A DNA stretch of 5,781 nt, taken from NCBI GenBank assembly GCA_023437255.1, contig JAEZGR010000087.1:1-5781 (forward strand), read 5' to 3'. Positions 1 through 5,781 of this stretch are shown here, piece after piece. The notes beneath the pieces were generated by a model. That model saw only the letters and a list, made by a program, of their open reading frames with translations, made no database searches and had not been told where the DNA came from. Numbering within the stretch: position 1 is the first letter of the stretch; each line of letters begins with the position of its first letter. A program made the translations under genes and the position numbers. Source of the stretch: Pseudomonadota bacterium (GTDB taxonomy: Bacteria; Pseudomonadota; Gammaproteobacteria; Burkholderiales; Burkholderiaceae_B).

Positions 1-103
1 GCCCGACCCCGGCAGCTGAGCCCGCGACGCAGCCCGTCCGACGCGGCCGCCTAAAGGCCGCAGACACCGAGCCTCCAATCAGAAAAGCGGCCCCCAAAGC
101 AAT
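1..103. other. Unassigned segment downstream of thrC
   Basis: This segment lies beyond the thrC stop and is cut by the window edge. On the plus strand one frame is open from base 1 to a TAA at 52-54, with mostly G/C third positions. A second frame, Pro/Ala-rich, stays open to a TAG at 147-149, inside the thrC 3' end. On the minus strand one frame runs open from the thrC stop to the edge but has no convincing start codon with a ribosome site. It could hold the tail of a convergent gene or the head of a downstream gene. About 100 bases is too little to choose. Confidence 0.3.
43..61. other. Short GC hairpin after thrC
   Basis: Arms GCGGCC (43-48) and GGCCGC (56-61) form a perfect 6-bp stem around a 7-base loop, 43 bases past the thrC stop. 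Neither strand shows a T-run after the stem, so it does not meet the usual pattern of an intrinsic terminator. It could protect the transcript 3' end or be chance in GC-rich DNA. Confidence 0.25.
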
Positions 104-1534
104 TCAGGGCGCCTCGGACTCCGGCAAAGGCGCAAACTCCCGAATGTAGTCCCGCACCTTCTCCGCATCGCACGCCATCTCCACAACCCGCTGCGGCAAC
201 GCATCCAGCCCCGCCAGATGCTCAGGCACCGGCGGCTCGACACCCACCGCCTCCCGGATTGTTTCCGCGAACTTCGCCGGCAACGCCGTTTCCAGCACCA
301 GCATCGGCACGCCCTCTTCCACGAACGGTGCCGCGACCTTCACGCCATCCGCCGTGTGCGGATCGATGAGAACACCCGTTTCCTCGTACACCCGACGGAT
401 CGTGGCCAGACGGTCTGCGTGCGAACTTGTGCCCGCCACAAAACCATAGCGAGCCTCGAGCTCCGGCTTCAACGCGCTCAGATCGAAGTAACCCTGAGTG
501 GCCAGCTCAGCCCACAAAGCCTTGACCCGTTCCGGATCGCGGCCCACCAGGTCGAACACGAAACGCTCGAAGTTCGATGCCTTCGAGATATCCATGGACG
601 GACTTGAGGTTGCGTGCGTCTGTGCCGATGAACGCGGACGGTACACGCCCGTGCGGAAGAACTCTTCGAGCACGTTGTTTTCGTTGGTGGCCAGCACCAG
701 CTTGCGCACGGGCAGCCCCATTTCCCGGGCGATATGGCCCGCCAGAATGTTGCCGAAGTTGCCCGAGGGAACGCAGAACGAAACCGGATCGGTGCTGCCT
801 TCGGGCGTCGCACGCAGCCAGCCCCAGAAGTAGTACACCACCTGCGCCGCAATCCGCGCCCAGTTGATCGAGTTGACCGCACCCAGACGGTACATGCTCT
901 TGAACTCGAGATCGCCCGCCAGCGCCTTCACGATGTCCTGGCAATCGTCGAACACTCCGTCGATCGCGATATTGTGGATGTTGGAATCCTGCAGTGAATA
1001 CATCTGCGCACGCTGGAATGCGCTCATGCGCCCCTGTGGCGACAGCATGAAGACTGTGACGCCCCGCTTGCCGCGCATGGCGTATTCCGCTGCCGAGCCC
1101 GTATCTCCCGAGGTGGCACCCAGAATGTTCAGCGTGCTGCCACGCTGCGTCAGCACGTACTCGAAGATCTGACCCAGGAACTGCATGGCCATGTCTTTGA
1201 ACGCGAGCGTGGGCCCTTCAGACAGACCAAGCAGGCTCAGCCCCCCCGAGAGCGGCTTGAGCGGCACCATCTGCGGACCGGGGAAGGCCTGGGAGCTATA
1301 GGCAGCACGGGTGAGAGCCAGCAGGTCTTCCGACGGAACGTCGTCGATGAAGAGCCCGAGGATCTCGGCAGCCAGTTCCGCATACCCCAGCTTGCGCCAG
1401 GCTTCGAGCGTGGAAGACGAAACCTGCGGAATCGACTCCGGCATGGCCAGGCCGCCATCGGGTGCCAACCCTTCGAGCAGAATGTCGCAGAAAGGCTGAG
1501 GCGTCATGCCCCCACGAGTGGAGATGTATTTCAT
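104..1534 (-). CDS. thrC: Threonine synthase
   Basis: Cytoplasmic PLP enzyme that converts O-phospho-L-homoserine and water to L-threonine and phosphate, the last step of threonine synthesis. The 476-residue product begins MKYISTRGG, the normal N-terminus of the long, yeast/enterobacterial-type threonine synthases. Visible motifs are LAFKDMAMQF, with the likely PLP lysine K113, the glycine-rich ATSGDTGSAAE (140-150) and PSGNFGN (256-262), which should hold the cofactor phosphate. The length is normal and there is no frameshift. The ATG overlaps the hom stop (ATGA, 1531-1534), and GAGG lies 7 bases upstream inside the hom 3' end, so translation is probably coupled to hom. It is the last recognisable gene of the leftward operon. 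The product assignment is secure from conserved motifs; the exact substrate was not tested. Confidence 0.97.
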   Translation of the reverse strand: MKYISTRGGMTPQPFCDILLEGLAPDGGLAMPESIPQVSSSTLEAWRKLGYAELAAEILGLFIDDVPSEDLLALTRAAYSSQAFPGPQMVPLKPLSGGLSLLGLSEGPTLAFKDMAMQFLGQIFEYVLTQRGSTLNILGATSGDTGSAAEYAMRGKRGVTVFMLSPQGRMSAFQRAQMYSLQDSNIHNIAIDGVFDDCQDIVKALAGDLEFKSMYRLGAVNSINWARIAAQVVYYFWGWLRATPEGSTDPVSFCVPSGNFGNILAGHIAREMGLPVRKLVLATNENNVLEEFFRTGVYRPRSSAQTHATSSPSMDISKASNFERFVFDLVGRDPERVKALWAELATQGYFDLSALKPELEARYGFVAGTSSHADRLATIRRVYEETGVLIDPHTADGVKVAAPFVEEGVPMLVLETALPAKFAETIREAVGVEPPVPEHLAGLDALPQRVVEMACDAEKVRDYIREFAPLPESEAP

Positions 1535-2856
1535 ATCAGGTCCTCGACGCGCAGCCGTGTGACTTCCGAGCGCACGAACGGCAACTCGTGCATCTTCTGA
1601 ATCGCGGTGCTCACCGCACCTTCTCGGGCACGATGCAGCAAGAAGATGATGGAGGCTTCGCCCGGCTCATTAGGCTCCTGGAACATGGAGCCAATCGAAA
1701 TGCCGGAGTCGGCCAGAATGCGGGAAATTTCAGACAGCACGCCGGGGCGGTCTTCGACGCGCAGGCGCAGGTAGTAAGAAGACTGAATGTTGTCGGCCGA
1801 CAGGATCGGAATGTCCTTCACCGCATCAGGCTGGAACGCCAGGTAAGGCACCCGGTGCTCAGGATCGGCAGATTCCAGACGCGCGACATCGACCAGATCA
1901 GCCACGACAGCGGAAGCTGTAGGCATCTCGCCCGCGCCCTGGCCGTAATAGAGCGTGGGACCAACGACGTCGCCATGCACCAGCACCGCGTTCATGGCGC
2001 CATCGACGTTTGCCAACAGACAGCCCATGGGAATCAGTGTGGGGTGCACCCGCAGCTCGATGCCGTCTTCGCGGCGGCGCGTGATGCCCAGCAACTTGAT
2101 TCTGTAACCCAGGCGGGCTGCATGCTGAATGTCTTCGGCCTCGAGCTTGGAAATGCCCTCGACGCAGGCCTTCTCGAACTGCACCGGAATGCCGAAGGCC
2201 AGCGACGCCAACAGCGTCAGCTTGTGGGCGGCGTCCACACCCTCGATATCGAGGGTGGGATCCGCCTCGGCGTAGCCCAGGCGCTGCGCTTCGGCGAGCA
2301 CCGTGTTGAATGGCAGGCCACGCGACTGCATTTCGGAAAGAATGAAGTTGGTGGTGCCATTGATGATGCCGGCAATCCAGTTGATACGGTTGGCGGTCAG
2401 GCCTTCGCGAATCGCCTTGATGATTGGAATGCCGCCAGCCACGGCGGCCTCGAACATCACCATCACGCCCTTGCCGCTGGCAGTATCAAAGATCTCATTG
2501 CCGTGCTTGGCCAGCAACGCCTTGTTGGCGGTGACCACGTGCTTGCCCTGGCGGATCGCCTCCATGACCCACTCACGGGCTGTGGTTTCGCCGCCGATGA
2601 GTTCCACCACGATATCGATATTGGGGTCGCGCGCGACCTCGAGGCCCTCGGTGGTGATGCGCACATCGCTGTCGCCCAACAGCTTGCGGGCCTTTTCGAC
2701 GTCGCGCACGGCCACGGCCGTGACTTCGATGCGCCGTCCGGCGCGCCGGGCGATTTCTTCAGCGTTGTTCTGCAATACCTTCCAGGTACCGCCGCCCACG
2801 ACGCCCAGACCCAATAGGCCGACTTTTATAGATGCCATTTCCCTGCTGGAACTCAT
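1531..2856 (-). CDS. hom: Homoserine dehydrogenase with C-terminal ACT domain
   Basis: Reduces L-aspartate 4-semialdehyde to L-homoserine with NAD(P)H, at the branch to threonine and methionine. Reading from 2856 gives 441 residues. The order is a Rossmann NAD(P) site with GLGVVGGG (16-23), TANKALLA (109-116; K112 is a likely catalytic lysine), then the family signature from NGTTNF (166-171) through [10 protein letters not shown] (203-212; D208 and K212 likely catalytic). An ACT domain at about 360-437 ([14 protein letters not shown]) is usually the site of threonine feedback inhibition. It is a monofunctional enzyme with no fused aspartate kinase. The start is ambiguous: ATG 2856 overlaps the aminotransferase stop by ATGA, while ATG 2838 (giving [12 protein letters not shown], 435 residues) better fits the usual family N-terminus. 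Both are preceded by AGGGA. Confidence 0.97.
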   Translation of the reverse strand: MSSSREMASIKVGLLGLGVVGGGTWKVLQNNAEEIARRAGRRIEVTAVAVRDVEKARKLLGDSDVRITTEGLEVARDPNIDIVVELIGGETTAREWVMEAIRQGKHVVTANKALLAKHGNEIFDTASGKGVMVMFEAAVAGGIPIIKAIREGLTANRINWIAGIINGTTNFILSEMQSRGLPFNTVLAEAQRLGYAEADPTLDIEGVDAAHKLTLLASLAFGIPVQFEKACVEGISKLEAEDIQHAARLGYRIKLLGITRRREDGIELRVHPTLIPMGCLLANVDGAMNAVLVHGDVVGPTLYYGQGAGEMPTASAVVADLVDVARLESADPEHRVPYLAFQPDAVKDIPILSADNIQSSYYLRLRVEDRPGVLSEISRILADSGISIGSMFQEPNEPGEASIIFLLHRAREGAVSTAIQKMHELPFVRSEVTRLRVEDLI

Positions 2857-2862
2857 TTCCCT
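2836..2862 (-). promoter_or_regulatory. Twin ribosome-binding/start contexts of hom
   Basis: The nine bases AGGGAAATG occur twice on the minus strand, at 2862-2854 and 2844-2836, exactly 18 bases apart and in frame. Each holds an AGGGA ribosome site close to an ATG for hom. The upstream copy also encodes the end of the aminotransferase. The sequence alone does not show which start dominates; coupling favours the first and family length favours the second. Confidence 0.6.
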
Positions 2863-4040
2863 ACACCGTCCTTACGGAACATTTCCTTGATGCCGCGTAC
2901 CGCCTGACGGATACGTTGCTCGTTTTCGATGAGCGCAAAGCGCACGTATTCATCGCCGTACTCGCCGAAACCGATGCCGGGAGAAACCGCCACCTTCGCA
3001 TCGGCCAGCAGCCGCTTCGAGAACTCGAGCGAACCAATGGAACGATAGGCTTCGGGAATGCGCGCCCAAATGTACATAGACGCTTTCGGGATATCGACCG
3101 GCCAACCCGCCTCATGCAGCCCCTTGGCGAGTACATCGCGGCGGCTCTGATACTGCTGCACCACCTGTGCCACGCAGTCTTGCGGGCCTTCAAGGGCCGC
3201 AATGGAGGCAACCTGAATGGGTGTGAACATGCCGTAATCGTGATAGCTCTTGATGCGCGCCAGGGCGTTGACCAACTGCGGATTGCCCACCATGAAGCCC
3301 ACACGCCAGCCGGCCATGTTGTAGCTCTTGCTCATGGTGAAGAATTCAACCGCGACGTCGCGCGCGCCTTCGACCTGCATGATCGAGGGGGCGACGTATC
3401 CGTCGAACGTGATGTCGGCGTAGGCCAGGTCGTGCACCACCAGAATATTGTGCTCACGCGCCAGCGCGACAATGCGCTCGAAGAACGAAAGATCGACACA
3501 CTGGGCAGTCGGATTGCTGGGGAACCCCAGGATCATCATCTTTGGCCGGGGAATCGTCTCGCGCACGGCGCGTTCGATTTCCTCGAAGAAGTCCATGCCC
3601 GGCGCAATGGGTACCGACCGGATGTTCGCACCCGCGATGACCGCACCGTAGATATGGATGGGGTAGCTCGGGTTCGGCACCAGCACCGTGTCGCCACGGT
3701 CGAGTGTGGCAAGCATCAGGTGGGCCAGGCCTTCCTTGGAGCCGATGGTGACGATGGCTTCCGATTCGGGATCGATCTGGACGTCGAAGCGGCGCTCATA
3801 CCAGGCCGAAATGGCCTTGCGCAGGCGCGGAATGCCCTTCGACACGGAATAGCCGTGGGTGTCGGGGCGCTGTACAGCCTCGACCAGCTTGTCAACAATA
3901 TGCTTGGGTGTGGCGCCGTCGGGGTTGCCCATCGACATGTCGATAATGTCTTCCCCGCGCCGACGCGCCGCCATCTTCAGTTCGCCCGTTATATTGAAGA
4001 CATACGGAGGCAAGCGCTCGATACGTGGAAACGTGCTCAT
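2853..4040 (-). CDS. alaC: AlaC-type PLP aminotransferase (glutamate-pyruvate)
   Basis: Fold-type I aminotransferase of 395 residues, very like E. coli AlaC (YfdZ) throughout as recalled, including [20 protein letters not shown] (9-28), which matches AlaC at nearly every position. AlaC moves the amino group of glutamate to pyruvate to make alanine. Class I/II landmarks are present: FPSNPTAQ (173-180, N176), VVHDLAYAD (201-209, D204 contacts the PLP pyridine nitrogen), [13 protein letters not shown] with PLP lysine K238, and YVRFALIEN with R367 for the substrate carboxylate. The start ATG has AAGGA 6 bases upstream. It is first in the operon and its stop overlaps hom by ATGA. Family assignment is strong; the amino-acid partner is inferred. 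Genomes often label such proteins aspartate aminotransferase, and the hom-thrC context leaves that open. Confidence 0.9.
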   Translation of the reverse strand: MSTFPRIERLPPYVFNITGELKMAARRRGEDIIDMSMGNPDGATPKHIVDKLVEAVQRPDTHGYSVSKGIPRLRKAISAWYERRFDVQIDPESEAIVTIGSKEGLAHLMLATLDRGDTVLVPNPSYPIHIYGAVIAGANIRSVPIAPGMDFFEEIERAVRETIPRPKMMILGFPSNPTAQCVDLSFFERIVALAREHNILVVHDLAYADITFDGYVAPSIMQVEGARDVAVEFFTMSKSYNMAGWRVGFMVGNPQLVNALARIKSYHDYGMFTPIQVASIAALEGPQDCVAQVVQQYQSRRDVLAKGLHEAGWPVDIPKASMYIWARIPEAYRSIGSLEFSKRLLADAKVAVSPGIGFGEYGDEYVRFALIENEQRIRQAVRGIKEMFRKDGVGK

Positions 4041-4072
4041 GGGTGGTCCTTGGCTGAAATGCAGTACGGAAA

Positions 4073-4138
4073 AACGGGCTTTGAATGAATTGGGCGAGAC
4101 TTGGGGGCGTCGGGGCTTTGCACCGCAACAAACCCGTT
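4073..4138 (-). other. Alternative hairpins in the alaC leader
   Basis: The segment 4129-4138 can pair with 4073-4083 (10 bp, one bulged base at 4079, 45-base loop). Part of it (4129-4135) can instead pair with 4113-4120 (7 bp, one bulge, 8-base loop), because GGGCTTTG is directly repeated at 4076-4083 and 4113-4120 on the plus strand. Read as leftward RNA, the distal arm runs into five U residues (4074-4070). This resembles an attenuator layout but has a large loop, and the predicted transcription start near 4132 would clip the first arm. Confidence 0.25.
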
Positions 4139-4168
4139 AATCTAGCGTAAAGAGCCGGATGGCGGCAA
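4139..4168 (-). promoter_or_regulatory. Candidate sigma-70 promoter for alaC-hom-thrC
   Basis: On the minus strand TTGCCG (4168-4163) and TAGATT (4144-4139) are separated by 18 bases; each matches four of six consensus positions. The start of transcription would fall near 4132, leaving a leader of about 92 bases. The area is locally AT-rich, which fits a promoter, but the match is weak and other starts a little upstream are possible. Confidence 0.4.
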
Positions 4169-4202
4169 ATAGCATCTAGTTTAATCGATCCGCGCATCGC
4201 AG

Positions 4203-4227
4203 GCCGGCACCGGCGGCATGCTCATGC
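4203..4227. promoter_or_regulatory. Two tandem 12-bp dyads, possible operator
   Basis: GCCGGCACCGGC (4203-4214) and GCATGCTCATGC (4216-4227) are each perfect inverted repeats with 5-base arms and a 2-base centre. Their centres are 13 bases apart and they end just before the -10-like TATGAT. Their position, where the -35 and spacer would be, would suit a repressor or activator site. No known regulator motif was recognised. Confidence 0.3.
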
Positions 4228-4229
4228 GC

Positions 4230-4235
4230 TATGAT
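4230..4235 (+). promoter_or_regulatory. Likely -10 box of the rightward operon
   Basis: TATGAT matches five of six bases of the sigma-70 -10 consensus. Transcription would start near 4242, leaving a leader of about 16 bases that holds the GGGAG ribosome site (4247-4251). The -35 position, about 4206-4212, has no good match, so the promoter may be weak or need an activator. Confidence 0.5.
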
Positions 4236-4257
4236 GGAATCCACTTGGGAGCCACTC

Positions 4258-4698
4258 TTGCTATTACAGAAAGAATCCAATCCAGGGCTGAATACCATCA
4301 CCGCCTACGGGGCGGGCTATATAGAGATCAACGGCGCCGCCTACCGCCACGCGGTACGCTTCGGCCCGGAAGGCCCGATCGAAACCTGGGCGATCGACGA
4401 CGTGGCGCAACTCACGCTTGCTGCGCTGCAAGAAATCGCCGGTATCGAAGCGGCTTCGGCCGACCCCATGGCCTTTCTCGATGATCTGCCGCCCCGCTCC
4501 ATCGCAGGCACCGAAGTGGTGCTGATCGGTACCGGCACACATCAGGTCATGCTCAGCCCTGCGGTCACCGCACCGCTGCTGCGCCTGGGCATCGGCGTCG
4601 AGGCCATGTCCACCCAGGCCGCGGCCCGCACTTACAACATTCTCATGTCAGAGGGGCGACGTGTGGTCGCCGCCCTGATCCCTACACAGGAAGATTGA
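4258..4698 (+). CDS. Mth938/DUF498-domain protein
   Basis: Small soluble protein of the Mth938 (DUF498) domain family, related to mitochondrial complex I assembly factor NDUFAF3; its role in bacteria is not established. From TTG 4258 it has 146 residues. Family hallmarks are LNTITAYGAGYIEING (11-26), EVVLIGTGTHQ (86-96) and IGVEAMSTQAAARTYNIL (112-129), then a hydrophobic ending EGRRVVAALIP (132-142). I chose TTG 4258 because GGGAG (4247-4251) sits 6 bases upstream and MLLQKESN aligns with the usual short N-terminus. The upstream in-frame ATGs at 4231 and 4234 overlap the likely -10 box and have no clear ribosome site. A stretch at about 62-84 is longer than I recall for many relatives. It is first in an operon with a peroxiredoxin. 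Confidence 0.85.
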   Translation: MLLQKESNPGLNTITAYGAGYIEINGAAYRHAVRFGPEGPIETWAIDDVAQLTLAALQEIAGIEAASADPMAFLDDLPPRSIAGTEVVLIGTGTHQVMLSPAVTAPLLRLGIGVEAMSTQAAARTYNILMSEGRRVVAALIPTQED

Positions 4699-5163
4699 AT
4701 GACTGCGATCACTGTGGGTCAAGCCATCCCCTCTTTCACGGCCGCCTCCACACAAGGCGAGCTGTCGCTCGATGCCCTGAAGGGCCGCAAAACGGTTTTG
4801 TACTTCTACCCCAAAGACAGCACGCCGGGCTGCACGACCCAGGCCCAGGGGTTTCGTGACCATCACGAAGAATTCATCGCCGCCGGCGCCCAGATCGTGG
4901 GTGTCTCTCGCGACTCACTCAAGTCACACGAGAACTTCATCACCAAACAGAGTCTGCCCTTCGCCCTCATTGCGGATACCGACGAGTCCCTCTGCAACCT
5001 GTTCGGCGTGATCAAAATGAAGAACATGTATGGCAAGCAGGTGCGCGGCATCGAACGCAGCACCTTCCTCATCGACGAGAACGGCGTGCTGATCAAGGAA
5101 TGGCGGGGCCTGCGTGTACCCGGCCATGTGCAGGCCGTGCTGGAAGCCGTACGCGAAAGCTGA
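4699..5163 (+). CDS. bcp: Thioredoxin-dependent peroxiredoxin, BCP/PrxQ type
   Basis: Cytoplasmic thiol peroxidase of 154 residues that reduces hydrogen peroxide and organic hydroperoxides, with electrons usually from thioredoxin. The family core YFYPKDSTPGCTTQAQGFRD (35-54) carries the peroxidatic cysteine C45 with T42 and P43; R120 (GIERSTFLID) is the likely active-site arginine. The resolving cysteine, five residues after C45 in E. coli Bcp, is glutamine here (Q50). The only other cysteine is C99 (DESLCNLFGV), so a 1-Cys-like or atypical mechanism is likely. The ATG directly follows the TGA of the preceding gene, and AGGAAG (4688-4693) lies 5 bases upstream, so the two are co-transcribed and probably coupled. 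Confidence 0.95.
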   Translation: MTAITVGQAIPSFTAASTQGELSLDALKGRKTVLYFYPKDSTPGCTTQAQGFRDHHEEFIAAGAQIVGVSRDSLKSHENFITKQSLPFALIADTDESLCNLFGVIKMKNMYGKQVRGIERSTFLIDENGVLIKEWRGLRVPGHVQAVLEAVRES

Positions 5164-5176
5164 TTTTCCAGCTCGC
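5153..5176 (+). other. Small hairpin over the bcp stop codon
   Basis: AGCTG (5158-5162) pairs with CAGCT (5169-5173) around a 6-base loop, and GCG (5153-5155) with CGC (5174-5176) extends it past a two-base bulge. The bcp stop TGA lies at the loop edge. No T-run follows, so it is unlikely to be an intrinsic terminator. It may affect the coupling or relative output of bcp and the next gene. Confidence 0.25.
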
Positions 5177-5199
5177 CGACCTAACAGGAGCAACAGGTC

Positions 5200-5781
5200 A
5201 TGCCCTTACCGAAAATGCCTGCCCGCATGGGCGACCGGGTCGACGCGAAGGACCCGGGCTATGTCGCGCTAGAAGATGCCATGGCCCCCGTGCTGGAGGC
5301 CGAGCCGGCTGCCCCCCGCCCCGCCAACGCGACAAAGGCCGCGAACAAAACCGCCGCCAAGGTGCCGGTGAAGGCTGCGGCCACGATCGCAAGACAGCCG
5401 GCTCCGGCAGAAACCCCCGACGCCCAGGTGCCAGTGCCTGCCGAGCGCGAGGCAGCGCCCATTTCCGTGGCCGCCCCAACCGAAACAGTGGTCGAAGAGG
5501 CGCCCCGCGCGGTCGTCGAAACGCGCACAACCGGCCGCAAGCGAACCCGTCTGCCGGCCGCGCGCCGCAAGCTGTTCGTGCTCGACACGAACGTGTTGTT
5601 GCACGACTCGAACTCGCTCTTCAAGTTTGAGGAACACGACATCTATCTGCCCATGATCGTGCTCGAGGAGCTCGATCACCACAAGAAAGGCATGTCGGAA
5701 GTCGCGCGCAACGCGCGTCAGGTCAGCCGTTTTCTCGATGGGCTCGTGAACGAAGCCACTGACCTCGACAAGGGCGTCAAC
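5200..5781 (+). CDS. PIN-PhoH family protein, N-terminal part (partial)
   Basis: First 194 codons of a protein that runs off the right edge. It opens MPLPKMPAR, followed by a low-complexity Ala/Pro-rich linker with scattered lysines and acidic residues (about 28-115), a basic patch RKRTRLPAARRK (113-124), then a PIN nuclease domain: KLFVLDTNVLLHD with acidic D129, YLPMIVLEELDHHKKGMSEVARNARQVSR with E156, E157 and D159. The conserved stretch after the PIN motif is typical of the bacterial PIN-PhoH (YlaK/PhoH2-like) group, in which a C-terminal PhoH ATPase follows; that half is outside the window. Such proteins are thought to unwind and cut RNA. AGGAG (5186-5190) lies 9 bases before the ATG, and bcp ends 36 bases upstream, so it probably belongs to the same operon. 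Presence of the ATPase domain is inferred. Confidence 0.88.
   Translation, partial: MPLPKMPARMGDRVDAKDPGYVALEDAMAPVLEAEPAAPRPANATKAANKTAAKVPVKAAATIARQPAPAETPDAQVPVPAEREAAPISVAAPTETVVEEAPRAVVETRTTGRKRTRLPAARRKLFVLDTNVLLHDSNSLFKFEEHDIYLPMIVLEELDHHKKGMSEVARNARQVSRFLDGLVNEATDLDKGVN

Noticed and set aside
43..61. Intrinsic terminator for the thrC operon
   Set aside because: The stem is only 6 bp and neither strand has a following T-run.
1462..2817. Long plus-strand open frame (451 codons) opposite hom
   Set aside because: It mirrors hom, which has full family motifs. The translation is rich in His, Arg, Gln and Ala with no recognisable domain, as expected from antisense frames in GC-rich genes.
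2832..4088. Long plus-strand open frame (418 codons) opposite the aminotransferase
   Set aside because: Same pattern: an antisense shadow of a clearly conserved gene, with His/Arg-rich composition and no domain.
4037..4123. Possible 28-codon GTG leader peptide on the minus strand whose stop overlaps the alaC start
   Set aside because: It has no good ribosome site and no run of Thr, Ile or Ala codons that would suggest attenuation control.
4231..4257. ATG 4231 or 4234 as the start of the Mth938 gene
   Set aside because: The bases form a likely -10 box, there is no ribosome site, and the extra residues do not resemble the family N-terminus.
1..5781. Mobile element, CRISPR array, tRNA or rRNA, or a novel defence-type system
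   Set aside because: No transposase or integrase, spaced repeats, tRNA-like folds or unfamiliar gene clusters were seen; every full-length gene belongs to a known housekeeping family.

Overview
The window looks like ordinary chromosome from a betaproteobacterium of the order Burkholderiales, most probably family Alcaligenaceae (Bordetella/Achromobacter/Pusillimonas relatives). That placement rests on recalled protein resemblance, the gene order and a moderately high GC content judged by eye; no search was run. There is no sign of mobile DNA, CRISPR, phage or RNA genes, and every large reading frame is intact.

Layout. Two transcription units diverge from a 217-base intergenic region (4041-4257). 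The leftward unit (minus strand) is an alaC-type aminotransferase (2853-4040), then hom, homoserine dehydrogenase (1531-2856), then thrC, threonine synthase (104-1534). Both junctions are 4-base ATGA overlaps of stop and start, so the three genes are almost certainly one translationally coupled operon. Hom makes homoserine from aspartate semialdehyde, and ThrC makes threonine from phosphohomoserine. The kinase that joins these two steps (thrB) is not in the window. The aminotransferase closely resembles AlaC of E. coli, which makes alanine from pyruvate and glutamate.

The rightward unit (plus strand) is a small Mth938/DUF498-domain protein (best start TTG at 4258), then a bcp/PrxQ-type peroxiredoxin (4699-5163) that starts directly after the preceding stop, then a PIN-domain PhoH-family protein (from 5200) that runs off the right edge. 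This looks like a housekeeping operon for peroxide defence and RNA metabolism.

The first 103 bases lie beyond the thrC stop and hold no gene that can be assigned.

I found no undescribed system. The points worth a second look are small: a mis-startable Mth938 gene whose in-frame ATGs overlap a likely -10 box, twin identical start contexts for hom, two tandem dyads upstream of the rightward genes, a possible attenuator-like leader on the leftward operon, a peroxiredoxin lacking the usual resolving cysteine, and a long Ala/Pro/Lys-rich linker in the PhoH protein.
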